Assembly (NCBI RefSeq): GCF_001855565.1
Contig: NZ_MKCR01000002.1
Coordinates: 124,001-188,000, forward strand
Direction of reading: 5' to 3'
Source of the DNA: Chromobacterium amazonense
GTDB lineage: Bacteria; Pseudomonadota; Gammaproteobacteria; Burkholderiales; Chromobacteriaceae
Length of the DNA: 64,000 nucleotides
The notes under the pieces are model-generated. The model worked only from the letters and a program-made list of their open reading frames with translations. It was not told where the DNA came from and made no database searches. The first letter of the stretch is position 1. The number at the start of each line of letters is the position of its first letter. Position numbers and translations under genes: made by a program. Positions 50,219-58,783 of this stretch are shown piece after piece.

Positions 50219-50923
50219 TCAGCGCGGCATTCGCCGCAGCTGAGCAACCAGGCCGGCCAGCTTGCCGGCGTAGCCCGGATCGCTGGCATAGCCGCCGCTC
50301 GCCAAAGCCTTGGCAAACGCCTGCGCATCGCCGCCAACGCCCAAAGCCGCCCGATAGCGAGGATTGCTCGCCAACAAGCTGGCGTAGTCGTCAAAAGCGG
50401 CTTGGTAATTGGGATAAGCGCGGAACGACTCCACCCGGGATTGCTTTTGTCCGCCGACGAACTCCGTGGTCAGCGCCGCCGCGACGCCGCCGCGCCAGCG
50501 CGAGTCGGCCTTGATGCCAAACAGATTATGGCTATTGCCGCCATTCGCCAAGGTCAACGGCTTGCGCCCCCAGCCCGACTCCAGCGCCGCCTGCGCCAGC
50601 ACGATGTCCGGCGCGACGCCGAGCTTGGCCGCAGCCGCCTGCGCATAGGGCCTCATTTCATCGAGAAAAGCCTGCCTCTCAGGCGAAGCCGCAGCCGCCA
50701 GCTCCGCAGACTGCAATTGCTGTTTCAAACGCCAGGCTTCGGGCGTCAATTGCGCAGCCGCACCCGGCTCGCCATTGGCGATGAAACGTTCCACCTCGCG
50801 GCGCAAACCCGAAAACTGCTCGGCGAATCCGGCGCCGCCGCCGGGCAAGTCCAGCGGCAAGGCGACAGACTCCCGCAAAGGGGAGTCAAAACCGGCCACT
50901 CTCTCACTGCGCTGCGTAAACAT
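50219..50923 (-). CDS. flgJ: Flagellar-type peptidoglycan hydrolase FlgJ-like
   Basis: 234 residues from ATG 50923 (MFTQRSERVAGFDSPLRESVAL). The N-terminal 80 residues form a short helical part. The C-terminal glucosaminidase domain (about 90-232) has the catalytic Glu in VLAQAALESGWGRKPL, the NSHNLFGIKA motif, and YPNYQAAFDDYASLL. In flagellar systems FlgJ opens the cell wall for the rod. It follows flgM and flgN, as in lateral flagellar regions, and overlaps flgN by 20 bases. A rod-scaffold N-domain is not evident, so this may be only the hydrolase half. Confidence 0.85.
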   Translation of the reverse strand: MFTQRSERVAGFDSPLRESVALPLDLPGGGAGFAEQFSGLRREVERFIANGEPGAAAQLTPEAWRLKQQLQSAELAAAASPERQAFLDEMRPYAQAAAAKLGVAPDIVLAQAALESGWGRKPLTLANGGNSHNLFGIKADSRWRGGVAAALTTEFVGGQKQSRVESFRAYPNYQAAFDDYASLLASNPRYRAALGVGGDAQAFAKALASGGYASDPGYAGKLAGLVAQLRRMPR

Positions 50924-51329
50924 CGGACTCCCCCTCCAACACCCGCCGCAACAAGGCTTGCCGCTGCTGCAACAATTGGCCATTGCGCAGATTGCGCTCG
51001 CGACACGCGGCCGCCAGCTCGCACAGCCGCCGCCAACGCGCCGCGCCCTGCTCGCGCAGATTTGGCGGCAAGGCATCCAAGAGCGCGCTCATCGACAATT
51101 CAGCGCCGACGGGCAGCAAATCCCGCACCCACGCCTGGCGGGCGTGGCGGCTACGCTCCAACCGGTCGCACAGCTCGGAAATCCGGCAGGCGCACGCCTC
51201 CAAGCCTGCCGCATCATGGGCCAGCGCGGCCTGAAACTGCGCCTCCAGACTCTCCAACAGCAGCGGATAGTCGGCCAGATCGGCCGCTATGGTCATGAAC
51301 AACTCGCGATAAACCTGCTTTCTATCCAT
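50904..51329 (-). CDS. flgN: Flagellar export chaperone FlgN-like
   Basis: 141 residues from ATG 51329 (MDRKQVYRELFMTIAADLADYPLLLESLEAQF), all helical. FlgN proteins hold the hook-filament junction proteins FlgK and FlgL before export. Homology is weak for this class; the call rests on the helical pattern, length and position right after flgM. The start overlaps the flgM stop by one base (TGATG). Confidence 0.75.
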   Translation of the reverse strand: MDRKQVYRELFMTIAADLADYPLLLESLEAQFQAALAHDAAGLEACACRISELCDRLERSRHARQAWVRDLLPVGAELSMSALLDALPPNLREQGAARWRRLCELAAACRERNLRNGQLLQQRQALLRRVLEGESDVYAAQ

Positions 51330-51589
51330 CAACGTCCGCCGTGATATCGCTCGATCAGCCCGGCCAAGCGCTGCGGATCGAAGCGCACCTCGCCGCGCGC
51401 CAGCGCGGCGCGCACCGCGTCCACCTTGGCCTGGTCGATTTCCGGCATGGCGCGCAGATTGGCGGCCAGCGAGGCGGACGAATCCTGCGCCGCCGGCGCG
51501 CGCGGCACGGCTTCCGCCGCCGGACGGTTTTCGGTCTTGAGGTTTGCGGCCTGTTCGCCGCGCCAGGAGGAATGAAGTGAGATCTGCAT
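51329..51589 (-). CDS. flgM: Anti-sigma-28 factor FlgM
   Basis: 86 residues. The C-terminal half, DQAKVDAVRAALARGEVRFDPQRLAGLIERYHG, is the FlgM sigma-binding motif; the N-terminus is disordered (Ala/Ser/Pro/Glu-rich). FlgM holds sigma-28 until the hook is complete and is then exported through it. The sigma-28 partner is probably the fliA gene at 54483-55178. Its upstream region holds two stacked palindromes. Confidence 0.9.
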   Translation of the reverse strand: MQISLHSSWRGEQAANLKTENRPAAEAVPRAPAAQDSSASLAANLRAMPEIDQAKVDAVRAALARGEVRFDPQRLAGLIERYHGGR

Positions 51590-51604
51590 CAGAATGCCTG
51601 CTGT

Positions 51605-51624
51605 CCGTATACGGTACGATACCG
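51605..51624. promoter_or_regulatory. Overlapping palindromes upstream of flgM
   Basis: CCGTATACGG (51605-51614) is a perfect palindrome. Sharing its last bases, CGGTA-CGA-TACCG (51612-51624) is a second inverted repeat. They lie 16-35 bases before the flgM start and could be an operator; the binding protein is unknown. Confidence 0.4.
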
Positions 51625-51666
51625 ATACAAGGCGACGCCAGCGCGCCGAACTTAAGCCGGGAGGGC

Positions 51667-51699
51667 AAAAAGGCCGGCCGCCTGACTGGCGGCGCGGCC
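51667..51699 (-). terminator. Terminator after the Crp/Fnr gene
   Basis: A GC-rich minus-strand hairpin (GGCCG, CCGCC, loop, GGCGG, CGGCC) is followed by five T residues (51671-51667), eight bases past the stop. Confidence 0.75.
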
Positions 51700-51707
51700 G
51701 CGCCGGG

Positions 51708-52394
51708 TCAGAAGTTTTCCGGCAGCATCTTCAACACCACGATGCGGCGGTTCTCCATTCGGATATAGTGGCCATAGATCAGCTCCTTCAGGATGCGCGC
51801 CACCATCTCGCGCGAGGAGCCGATCTGATCGGCGATTTCCTGCTGCGTCAGTTGCTTGCGCAGAATCAGCATGCCGTCCTGCTCCACCAGCATCTGATTG
51901 ATCAGGATGCGCACGCGGCCATACACATCGAGCAAGGCCAGATTGCGCGCCAACATGGTCATGTGGCGCACCAGGGAAACGAGGTAGCGCATGATGCTGC
52001 CGCGCACGATGTGGCAGCCAGGCAGGCCATCCTCGCTGTCGAACAACCGGCACAGCATGCCGCGGGAGAATCGCAGCAGCATGCTGTCCTCGTCGGCCAC
52101 CGCGCTGCTGTTGCGGATGCCGCCGTCGACGAAGGACTCCATGCCCAGCATGTCGCCCGGCATGCTGATCCGCAACACATACTTTTTACCGTTCGGCTCC
52201 GCCACATAAGCCTGCATGCAGCCGGCGAACAGCAGGTAAACCTCGTCGGAAGCATCGCCCTCCGAATACAGCTCCTCCCCCTTGGCCAGGCGGATCGTCT
52301 CGCCCTCCTCCAGGACCCTATCCAGCTGCTCTTCGGCCAAATGGCCAAACAGCGGCGTCTGCCGCAACATCTGTATTGCTTGTTCTTGTTTCAT
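51708..52394 (-). CDS. Crp/Fnr-family transcriptional regulator
   Basis: 228 residues from ATG 52394 (MKQEQAIQMLRQTPLFGHLAEEQLDRVL); a GTG ten codons earlier (52424) is possible. The N-terminal cNMP-binding-like barrel has KGEELYSEGDASDEVYLLFAGCMQAYV and PGDMLGMESFVDGG. The long helix and C-terminal winged helix (RKQLTQQEIADQIGSSREMVARILKELIYGHYI) form the DNA reader. Fnr iron-sulfur Cys residues are not in the expected N-terminal positions, so it is neither a classical Fnr nor clearly a cAMP binder. It lies between motB and flgM inside the lateral flagellar region and may control it. Confidence 0.9.
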   Translation of the reverse strand: MKQEQAIQMLRQTPLFGHLAEEQLDRVLEEGETIRLAKGEELYSEGDASDEVYLLFAGCMQAYVAEPNGKKYVLRISMPGDMLGMESFVDGGIRNSSAVADEDSMLLRFSRGMLCRLFDSEDGLPGCHIVRGSIMRYLVSLVRHMTMLARNLALLDVYGRVRILINQMLVEQDGMLILRKQLTQQEIADQIGSSREMVARILKELIYGHYIRMENRRIVVLKMLPENF

Positions 52395-52550
52395 CTCGGT
52401 AACACGTCCCCGACTCACTGACATCCATCGCTGAATGTCAAAGTCATTGATTGACCTTTTATATTATTGAATATGATTCGCGAGTCGTTATTCTTATCAA
52501 CTATTGGGATATTGTAAATAATTTGATTAAAATTTATGTGAAATTCTCAC

Positions 52551-52581
52551 AAAAAAAAATCCTTGCAACAAAAGGATTTTT
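52551..52581 (-). terminator. Terminator after motB (bidirectional)
   Basis: On the minus strand AAAAATCCTT pairs with AAGGATTTTT across a 7-base loop, followed by further T residues. It closes the fliD-to-motB transcript and separates it from the Crp/Fnr gene. Confidence 0.88.
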
Positions 52582-52606
52582 CTGAACATACAATATTAAC
52601 AAAAAA

Positions 52607-53596
52607 TTAACGCATCCCGACGGTATCCCGTTTGAGATTGCTCAAGTCTAATGCGCTGGGCAGCGCGGACGCCACGCCCGGGATGCCGGCCGTGTCTTTT
52701 GCCTCCGCGCCGAACATCGACACCACCGCCTGCGCCTGCCCGGAAGTCAGAATCAGCAGCTCGATGCGGCGATTCGCCGCCGCCAGCGGATGCGCGCTGT
52801 CCAACGGCGCGCGATCGGCCATGCCGACCACTTGCAGCACAGACTCGCCGACCAGCCCGCCCTGCAGCATGTGCATGCGCGCCGCCATGGCCCGGTTGCT
52901 GGACAAGGACCAGTTGGACAGGGCGTTGAAGCCGCCTGCGCTGTGGTATTGCGCCGCGTCGGTATGTCCCACCAGCAAGAGGCGGTTGTCTATCTCGCCC
53001 AGCATGGCGCCGATCTGCTGCAGCAAGGATCGGAAACGCGGCTCCACAATCGCGCTGCCGCGCTCGAACATGCCCTGCTTATCGGTGTCATGCAGCGTCA
53101 CGCGCAGCCCATACGGCGTGATCACCGTCTGAAGATTGCTCTCCAGCCCCGCCTTGCGGCTCATCTCGGACAACTCCGCCGCCAGCTTGCGCAGATCGGC
53201 CTCACTGTCGTAGCTGCGTCGCTCGCGCTCCGGCTCATCATTCACCGCCCGCTTGTCGCCGTCGCGAACCATGGACTTGCTGGCCGCCTGGCTGCCGTTA
53301 TGGCCGGGAATCGGATCACGCGGAATCAACGTGCCGGGCGGATTGCCCATATGGTCTATCTGCCGGCCGTTGCCCTGCAGCAGCGGGCTGCCGCCGGAAG
53401 TGGTGAGCAGTTGCTGCAGATTTTCCTGATCGCGCGCGGCCAGCACCCACAGCACCAGGAACAGACACATCAGCGCCAGCACGAAGTCGGCGAACGCCAC
53501 CTTCCAGGCGCCGCCGTGCGCGTCTTCGGCGTGGCGGCGCGCCACGCGCTTGATCACCGCGCCGTCCTGGCCATCCTTGCTCTTCAAGCCCGCCAT
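52607..53596 (-). CDS. motB: Flagellar motor stator protein MotB (lateral, LafU-like)
   Basis: 329 residues. One membrane helix near residues 30-55 (GAWKVAFADFVLALMCLFLVLWVLAA) carries the proton-binding Asp in FADF. The C-terminal OmpA-like domain binds peptidoglycan (LLLVGHTDAAQYHSAGGFNALSNWSLSSNRAMAARMHM). It follows motA by three bases. Being the last gene of a laf-type order, it is probably the proton-driven stator of the second flagellum. Confidence 0.94.
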   Translation of the reverse strand: MAGLKSKDGQDGAVIKRVARRHAEDAHGGAWKVAFADFVLALMCLFLVLWVLAARDQENLQQLLTTSGGSPLLQGNGRQIDHMGNPPGTLIPRDPIPGHNGSQAASKSMVRDGDKRAVNDEPERERRSYDSEADLRKLAAELSEMSRKAGLESNLQTVITPYGLRVTLHDTDKQGMFERGSAIVEPRFRSLLQQIGAMLGEIDNRLLLVGHTDAAQYHSAGGFNALSNWSLSSNRAMAARMHMLQGGLVGESVLQVVGMADRAPLDSAHPLAAANRRIELLILTSGQAQAVVSMFGAEAKDTAGIPGVASALPSALDLSNLKRDTVGMR

Positions 53597-53599
53597 GGT

Positions 53600-54466
53600 T
53601 TAAGCCAGCCCTTCCAGCGTATTGATCCAGGTTTCCAGCTGCGAGAAGCTGGGCTTGGTGTTCAACTGCACCAGGCGGCGGCCGGCGTCGATCGCCAGCA
53701 AGGGCGGCTTGCCGGAGGCGTGGGTGGTCAGCACCACTTTCACCGATTCGAAATTCGACAGTTCTTCCTTGACCAGTTGCCCCATCACATTGGACAACGG
53801 GTCCAGCACGCCATAACAAAAGAAAATACCGATGAAGGTGCCCACCATCGCCGCGGCGACGCTGGCGGCGATCTCGCCGGCGCTGGCACCCTGTGCCACG
53901 GTATTCATCGCCATCACGATGCCCAGCACCGCGGCCAGGATGCCGAATCCCGGCATCGCCTCCGCGATCTTGTGCAGCGACTTCGATGGCTGGTTCAACT
54001 GCTCGTGGATGGCGTCCAGCTCTTGGTCCAGCACGCCCTCCAGCTCGTGAGCGTTGATCTTGCCCATCGCCATCAGCCGGAAGTTGTCGACGATGAAGGC
54101 CAGCAGCTTGGGGCTTTCCAGTACCAGCGGATAGCGGTTGAACAAGGCGCTCTGCCGCGGCGCTTCCACATGCTGATCCAGCGCCTTCAAGCCGCGGCTG
54201 GCGGTGATCAACAGTTCGTACATCAACAGCAGCTGCTGGCGCTGGAATTCCGCGCCCTGTTTTTTGCGCATCACCACCCGCCTGATCTGGCCGCCCATTT
54301 CCTTCAGCACATGCGGCGGGTTGCCCAGCACCACCGCCCCCAGCGCCGCGCCGCAGATGATCAACAGCTCGGTGGGCTGCCAGATGATGGACAACGCGCC
54401 GCCGTGCAGCATGAAGCCGCCGAATACGCAAACCAGCACGATCAGAATGCCAAACAATTGCTGCAT
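53600..54466 (-). CDS. motA: Flagellar motor stator protein MotA (lateral, LafT-like)
   Basis: 288 residues with four membrane helices (two at residues 1-50, two at about 170-220). The cytoplasmic loop holds the charged segment that contacts FliG (NRYPLVLESPKLLAFIVDNFRLM region). AMPGFGILAAVLGIVMAMNTV and AAAMVGTFIGIFFCYGVLDPL are the conserved third and fourth helices. It is translated with motB as a stator unit. It follows fliA by 16 bases. Confidence 0.95.
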   Translation of the reverse strand: MQQLFGILIVLVCVFGGFMLHGGALSIIWQPTELLIICGAALGAVVLGNPPHVLKEMGGQIRRVVMRKKQGAEFQRQQLLLMYELLITASRGLKALDQHVEAPRQSALFNRYPLVLESPKLLAFIVDNFRLMAMGKINAHELEGVLDQELDAIHEQLNQPSKSLHKIAEAMPGFGILAAVLGIVMAMNTVAQGASAGEIAASVAAAMVGTFIGIFFCYGVLDPLSNVMGQLVKEELSNFESVKVVLTTHASGKPPLLAIDAGRRLVQLNTKPSFSQLETWINTLEGLA

Positions 54467-54482
54467 GGGGTATTTCCTTGCT

Positions 54483-55178
54483 TCAGGCGGCCATCAGGCA
54501 GGCCTGCATCTTTTTCAGGGCGCTCTTGTTGATCTGGCAGATGCGGGCCTCGGTCAGCTCCAGCACCGCCGCGATCTCCTTGAGACTCAGTTCAAACTCG
54601 TAATACAGCTGGATCACCTGCTGCTCGCGCTCGTTCAGCGCGGTCAGCGCGCGCGCCAGCTCGCTTTGCCGCTCCAGCTTGGCCTCGGGCGAGCCCTCGC
54701 CCGCCAGCTCCACGCCTGCGGCCACCATCTCGTCGAAGCTGGCCATCGCCTCCGCGTTTTCCGCCAGCAGCGCGTCGCGGTAGGCCTCGGCGTCCAGACC
54801 CAGCAGCGACATCGCCTCGGCTTCGGACGGCTCCCGCCTGAGCTTGCGCCTCAGCTCGCGCAAGCCGTCGCGCACCCGGTGCGCCTCCTGACGCACCGCG
54901 CGCGGACGCCAATCCAGCCGCCGCAGCTCGTCCAGAATGGCGCCGCGAATGCGCAGCATGGCAAAGCCGGCGAAGCGCTCGTCCGGTTCGCCGCCGTAGC
55001 GGCGCAGACAATCCAGCAAGGCCATCAGGCCGATTTGCTCCATGTCTTCGCGGTCGAACACGCCGCCGGCCTGGCTGGAGAGCTGGCGCGCGGCGCGCTT
55101 GACCAGCGGCGCATAGACGGCCAGATGGCGCGCCTCGTCTGCGGCTTGGGGCGGCTGCTCGTAGCGCTCGGCGTACAT
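54483..55178 (-). CDS. fliA: Flagellar sigma factor sigma-28 (FliA/LafS-like)
   Basis: 231 residues. Region 2 (YAPLVKRAARQLSSQAGGVFDREDMEQIGLMALLDCLRRY), region 3 and region 4 (LNEREQQVIQLYYEFELSLKEIAAVLELTEARICQINKSALKKM) match sigma-28. It directs late flagellar genes (filament, stator). Its location upstream of motA-motB and downstream of fliL is that of lafS in lateral flagellar clusters, so it probably serves this second system; FlgM at 51329 would be its antagonist. Confidence 0.93.
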   Translation of the reverse strand: MYAERYEQPPQAADEARHLAVYAPLVKRAARQLSSQAGGVFDREDMEQIGLMALLDCLRRYGGEPDERFAGFAMLRIRGAILDELRRLDWRPRAVRQEAHRVRDGLRELRRKLRREPSEAEAMSLLGLDAEAYRDALLAENAEAMASFDEMVAAGVELAGEGSPEAKLERQSELARALTALNEREQQVIQLYYEFELSLKEIAAVLELTEARICQINKSALKKMQACLMAA

Positions 55179-55183
55179 GGCGC

Positions 55184-55621
55184 TTACTCGATGATCAGCT
55201 TGCTGACCATGACCTCGCTGAATGGCAGCTCCATCCGCTCGCGGGCGAAGGCAGCGCGATAGGCCTTGTCCAACAGGCGCTGATAGTCGTCTATGCCCAA
55301 GGCGTTGGCGCGCTCGCGGCTCAGTTGCGACAAGGCGCGCACCGCGACGCTCTTCAACAGCGGCAGTTGCTCCTTCACCTTGGCCTCGTCTTCCGGCGTG
55401 CTGCGAAACACCAAGTCCACCGCCATGAAGCGCGTATCGCCGCCGGCTTCGCTCTTCAGCATCACGATGTTCTTGTCCAGCGTGATGAAACGGTAATCGA
55501 CCGGCTTGGGTTTGGCCGGCTCGTCATGCGCGGCCAGCTGGTAATACCACCAGCCCCCTGCGCCCACGCCCGCCACCGCAATGGCCACCAGGGCGGCCAC
55601 GATCAGGGTCCTGCTATTCAT
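55184..55621 (-). CDS. fliL: Flagellar basal body-associated protein FliL
   Basis: 145 residues. There is one N-terminal membrane anchor (TLIVAALVAIAVAGVGAGGWWYY), then a periplasmic domain (RFITLDKNIVMLKSE to FAVDLVFRS-like region) and the C-terminal LPFSEVMVSKLIIE, as in FliL. The protein sits beside the stator and supports torque. It is five bases from fliA and 22 from fliK. Confidence 0.9.
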   Translation of the reverse strand: MNSRTLIVAALVAIAVAGVGAGGWWYYQLAAHDEPAKPKPVDYRFITLDKNIVMLKSEAGGDTRFMAVDLVFRSTPEDEAKVKEQLPLLKSVAVRALSQLSRERANALGIDDYQRLLDKAYRAAFARERMELPFSEVMVSKLIIE

Positions 55622-55643
55622 CTATCGCTATCCTCTCGCTGTC

Positions 55644-56663
55644 TCAGCCCTGATCCAGTTGGAATCCGCCGGCCGCCTGCCAGCCCTGCTCGCTCAAGGC
55701 CCGACCCGGCTGCTGCTGAGCCTGCTGCTCCCGCCCCTGGCGGCCGCCCTGGCCGTGGCCGGACGGCATGCCTTCCCGCACCTCCACCGCCACCTGGGTG
55801 TACTGGCGGCCGCCCAGGTCCTGGCGCAGCGCCTCGCCTATGCCTTGCAGCTGGCGCACCACCTCGCCGTGCGACGCGGTGAGCTCCACCGTCAGCGCGC
55901 CCGCCTGGTGGCGCAAGGAGATTTCCAGCGTGCCCAGCGACGGCGGGTCCAGCCGCAGCGTCGCCCGATCCATGTTCTGCGCGGGCATGGCCGGCAAACG
56001 CTCGCCCAAGGCGGCCTGCAGCTTGCCGCTCCAGCTTTCCGGCTGGGACGGCGGCAAGGCCAGGCTGAAGCTCTCCGCCGGCTTGCCGGCTTCGGCCGCA
56101 TGGATCGGCGGCAAGACCGCGGCCAAGCCGTCCAGCCGCGGCGCGGCCTCCCGCGGCAGCGCCATCTCCGGCAACGGCGCCTGCCAGGCCTTGTCTGCCG
56201 GCTTGGCCGCGGCATCCAGCGCTGGAGCCAGGCGTTCGCCGACATCCACAGCCGACTCGGCAGCGGCTGGCGGCGGCGCCTGCCGCGACATCAGCGCCTG
56301 CCAGGTCTGCGGCAGCAGCGCCGGACTCAGCGCCGCGGCATCCGCCGGTTTTCCCGCCTGCGCTTTCCCGTCCGCGCCGTCTCCCGCCGCAGCGTTCTGA
56401 TCGACGGCGGCCGGCGCGACCGGCAAATCCTGGCGGACGACAGCCGCCAGCGGCGCCGCATCGCGCGCCGCCGGAGCCGACTCCGGCTCATCTTCAGGCG
56501 GCGGCTGCCGCGCGCCGGCATCGGACATCGCGTCGGCGAAGCCGATTGCCGGATCGGCATCCATCCACGCCAGGCCGTCCATCGCCTGGCCGACAGCCGC
56601 GTCGCCGCTCCCCGCCGGCGCGGAGGAAGCGGGAGCGGATTGCGGCGGTGCCACTCTGCTCAT
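55644..56663 (-). CDS. fliK: Flagellar hook-length control protein FliK
   Basis: 339 residues from ATG 56663, overlapping the fliT stop by four bases. The long N-terminal part is Ala/Pro/Asp-rich and disordered, as in the ruler part of FliK. The C-terminal switch domain is conserved: ATLRLDPPSLGTLEISLRHQ, TVELTASHGEVVRQLQGIGEALRQDL, and a Gln/Gly-rich tail. It controls the change from hook to filament export. Confidence 0.9.
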   Translation of the reverse strand: MSRVAPPQSAPASSAPAGSGDAAVGQAMDGLAWMDADPAIGFADAMSDAGARQPPPEDEPESAPAARDAAPLAAVVRQDLPVAPAAVDQNAAAGDGADGKAQAGKPADAAALSPALLPQTWQALMSRQAPPPAAAESAVDVGERLAPALDAAAKPADKAWQAPLPEMALPREAAPRLDGLAAVLPPIHAAEAGKPAESFSLALPPSQPESWSGKLQAALGERLPAMPAQNMDRATLRLDPPSLGTLEISLRHQAGALTVELTASHGEVVRQLQGIGEALRQDLGGRQYTQVAVEVREGMPSGHGQGGRQGREQQAQQQPGRALSEQGWQAAGGFQLDQG

Positions 56664-56947
56664 GCTTGTTCCCATTCACTGAATTGCGCGTAGGCCAGCC
56701 GGCCTTCGCGCTGCTGTCCGATCGCGGACATCTTCTCGCCCAGCGCGTCCAGCTCGGCGCCGCTCGCGGCCAGCGCGGCGCGGTAGGCGGAGGCCAGCGC
56801 CGCCCTATCGTCGGCATCTAGGCCATGGCCCGGCTCGGACAACAACCGACGCAGGCGTTCGTCCAAAACCGTCAGCGCGTCCCAGTCACGTCGGTCAACC
56901 GCTTCGGCGATGGCCTGGCGCCAGCGCTGCACATCAGGCCGCGTCAT
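56660..56947 (-). CDS. fliT: FliT-like flagellar chaperone (LafX position)
   Basis: 95 residues, helical, Ala- and Arg-rich (ERLRRLLSEPGHGLDADDRAALASAYRAAL). It matches FliT-like proteins mostly by size, helical pattern and position between fliS and fliK, where lafX lies in lateral clusters. FliT binds the filament cap protein FliD before export. Its start overlaps fliS by 14 bases. Direct sequence similarity is not strong. Confidence 0.65.
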   Translation of the reverse strand: MTRPDVQRWRQAIAEAVDRRDWDALTVLDERLRRLLSEPGHGLDADDRAALASAYRAALAASGAELDALGEKMSAIGQQREGRLAYAQFSEWEQA

Positions 56948-57326
56948 GCTGGTCCCGCACGCCTATCCAGCCGCCCTTCAATGTAGCCAGCAGCTGCTCC
57001 GCCTCGTCCAACGCGGCGATGTCCAGCTCCACGCTGGCCTGGTACAGGCGATGCGCGCAGTAGTCGTACAAGCGGGCCAGATTGGCCACCACCTCGCCGC
57101 CGGATTCGAAATCCAGCGCGCTGGACAGACCATTCAGGATGTTGATGCATTTGCTGATGCTCTCGCCCTTCTGCTCGTAGCGGCGCTGTTGCAGATGGCC
57201 GCGCGCGCGCGCGATCTCCTCCAGCAGGCCGTCGAACAGCACCAGCACCAGTTCCACCTGGCTGGCGGCGTGGGTCTGCGACTCCAGATTCACCGCGTGG
57301 TAGCTGCGGTAGGCTTCGTAATCCAC
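56934..57326 (-). CDS. fliS: Flagellin export chaperone FliS
   Basis: 130 residues. MDYEAYRSYHAVNLESQTHAASQVELVLVLFDGLLEEIARARG and the ESISKCINILNGLSSALDFESGGEVVANLARLYDYC region are the FliS four-helix bundle, which binds the end of flagellin. The segment after residue 100 completes the bundle. It follows fliD by 23 bases. Confidence 0.93.
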   Translation of the reverse strand: MDYEAYRSYHAVNLESQTHAASQVELVLVLFDGLLEEIARARGHLQQRRYEQKGESISKCINILNGLSSALDFESGGEVVANLARLYDYCAHRLYQASVELDIAALDEAEQLLATLKGGWIGVRDQHDAA

Positions 57327-57349
57327 GATCTCGATCCCGTCTTTTCAAA

Positions 57350-58699
57350 TCAGTTGAAATTGAGCATGCCCAGCGTCTGCTTCATCTGGTCCTGCATGTT
57401 CTGCAATTGGGTGAACTGGGCCAGATAGCGCTGGTACAACTGTTGGTATTGCTGCTGCAGCGCGTCCTGGCGGCGGGCCAGGTCTTTCTGCTCGCGGTCG
57501 CCGCTGTCGCGCCGCTGTTTGATCAGGCCGTTGCTGTAGTTCAGCCACTTGTCCAGATAGTCGCTGCTCTGCTTCAGCGCGCCGCCCTGCCCCGTAGGGT
57601 TGAAATAGCGATCCAGCGCGTCCGGCGCAGCCTTCAGCGCGTCGCCCAGCTTCTTGCTGTCCAGCGTCAGCGTGCCGTCGCGGCTGGCGCTGATGCCCAG
57701 CTGGCCCAGGGTGATGCCGTCGTAGGACTGGCGCAGGATGGCGTTGAGCTGGCCCTTCAACGCGCGCACGCTGGAGTCGTCGGCAAAGGCCGCGCCCGGC
57801 TTGCCGTTGGAGCCCGGCTGCGACAGATCGGCTATCGCCTTGTAGATCTTGTTGTACGCATCGACGAAGGACTGCACATTGGCCGTGGTGTCGCTGTCGC
57901 TGCGGCTGATGGCCAGTTGCAGCGGCGGATCGCCGTCCTTGCTCAGCTTGTTGACGGTGAAGCTGAAGCCCTCGATGTTGTCGAAAGTGTTCGAACCCTG
58001 CTGCAGACGCACGCCGGCCGTCTTGCCGCCCAGCCAGGCCACCGCGTCCTGGGCCTTGCTCATCTCCTTGGGCGCAGACAGGCCGGCTTTCAGCCCCGCA
58101 TCGGTTACTTGGCTCAGGTCCAGCGAAATCGCGTTCTTTTCGCCACTCTTGCCGGCGGACAGCACCAGCTGGCTGCTGCCGTTGCTGTTCAGCACCATGG
58201 CGTTGACCTTGCCGGCATTGCCGTCGGCCCGGTTGATCGCCAGCGCCAGCTCGCTCGGAGAAAGCTTGCCATCGTTATCGCGGTCGGAACCGTCCAGCGC
58301 CACGTCGAAGCTCTCGCCGCCGGCCAGCTTGACGGTGAACTTGTCGCCGGCCTTGGCCGTGGCGCCGGCCAGATCGCCCATCAGCAGTTGCTGAGCGCTG
58401 GCCAGTTGCTCGACAAACACGCTGTAATTGCCGGCTTGGGCATTGCCCTTGGCGCTGACCGTGGCCGCGCCGTCCGGCGTGGCGCTGGCGCTCATGGCCA
58501 TCAGACTCTTCTTGCCGCTGAGCGTAGTGAGGCTGCTCTTGTAATCCTGCAGCGCCTTCTGCAGCTGGTTCAGCGCGTCGCCGCGCGCCTTGGAAGCCTT
58601 GTTCTGGCTGTCCAGCGCGTTCTGCAAATTGCCCAGGCTGTTCTTGGCCAGATTGTCCGCCCAGGTGCTGGGCGGCATCGCGTTGAAGTCAATCGCCAT
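57350..58699 (-). CDS. fliD: Flagellar filament cap protein FliD
   Basis: 449 residues. FliD caps the filament and folds flagellin at the tip. The N-terminal DNLAKNSLGNLQNALDSQNKASKARGDAL region and the C-terminal coiled coil (RRDSGDREQKDLARRQDALQQQYQQLYQRYLAQFTQLQNM) frame a variable middle with a DRDNDGKLS segment like a Ca-binding loop. The shorter length (E. coli FliD is 468) is normal for lateral versions. A stem-loop (58723-58740, CAATGGT/ACCATTG) lies 24 bases upstream in the leader. Confidence 0.93.
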   Translation of the reverse strand: MAIDFNAMPPSTWADNLAKNSLGNLQNALDSQNKASKARGDALNQLQKALQDYKSSLTTLSGKKSLMAMSASATPDGAATVSAKGNAQAGNYSVFVEQLASAQQLLMGDLAGATAKAGDKFTVKLAGGESFDVALDGSDRDNDGKLSPSELALAINRADGNAGKVNAMVLNSNGSSQLVLSAGKSGEKNAISLDLSQVTDAGLKAGLSAPKEMSKAQDAVAWLGGKTAGVRLQQGSNTFDNIEGFSFTVNKLSKDGDPPLQLAISRSDSDTTANVQSFVDAYNKIYKAIADLSQPGSNGKPGAAFADDSSVRALKGQLNAILRQSYDGITLGQLGISASRDGTLTLDSKKLGDALKAAPDALDRYFNPTGQGGALKQSSDYLDKWLNYSNGLIKQRRDSGDREQKDLARRQDALQQQYQQLYQRYLAQFTQLQNMQDQMKQTLGMLNFN

Positions 58700-58783
58700 C
58701 GCTATCCCTTTCGTCCGCTAATCAATGGTCTGCACCATTGAAGTGGCGACCGTCGCGGACCCAGACTGAAATGCCGTGAATAT

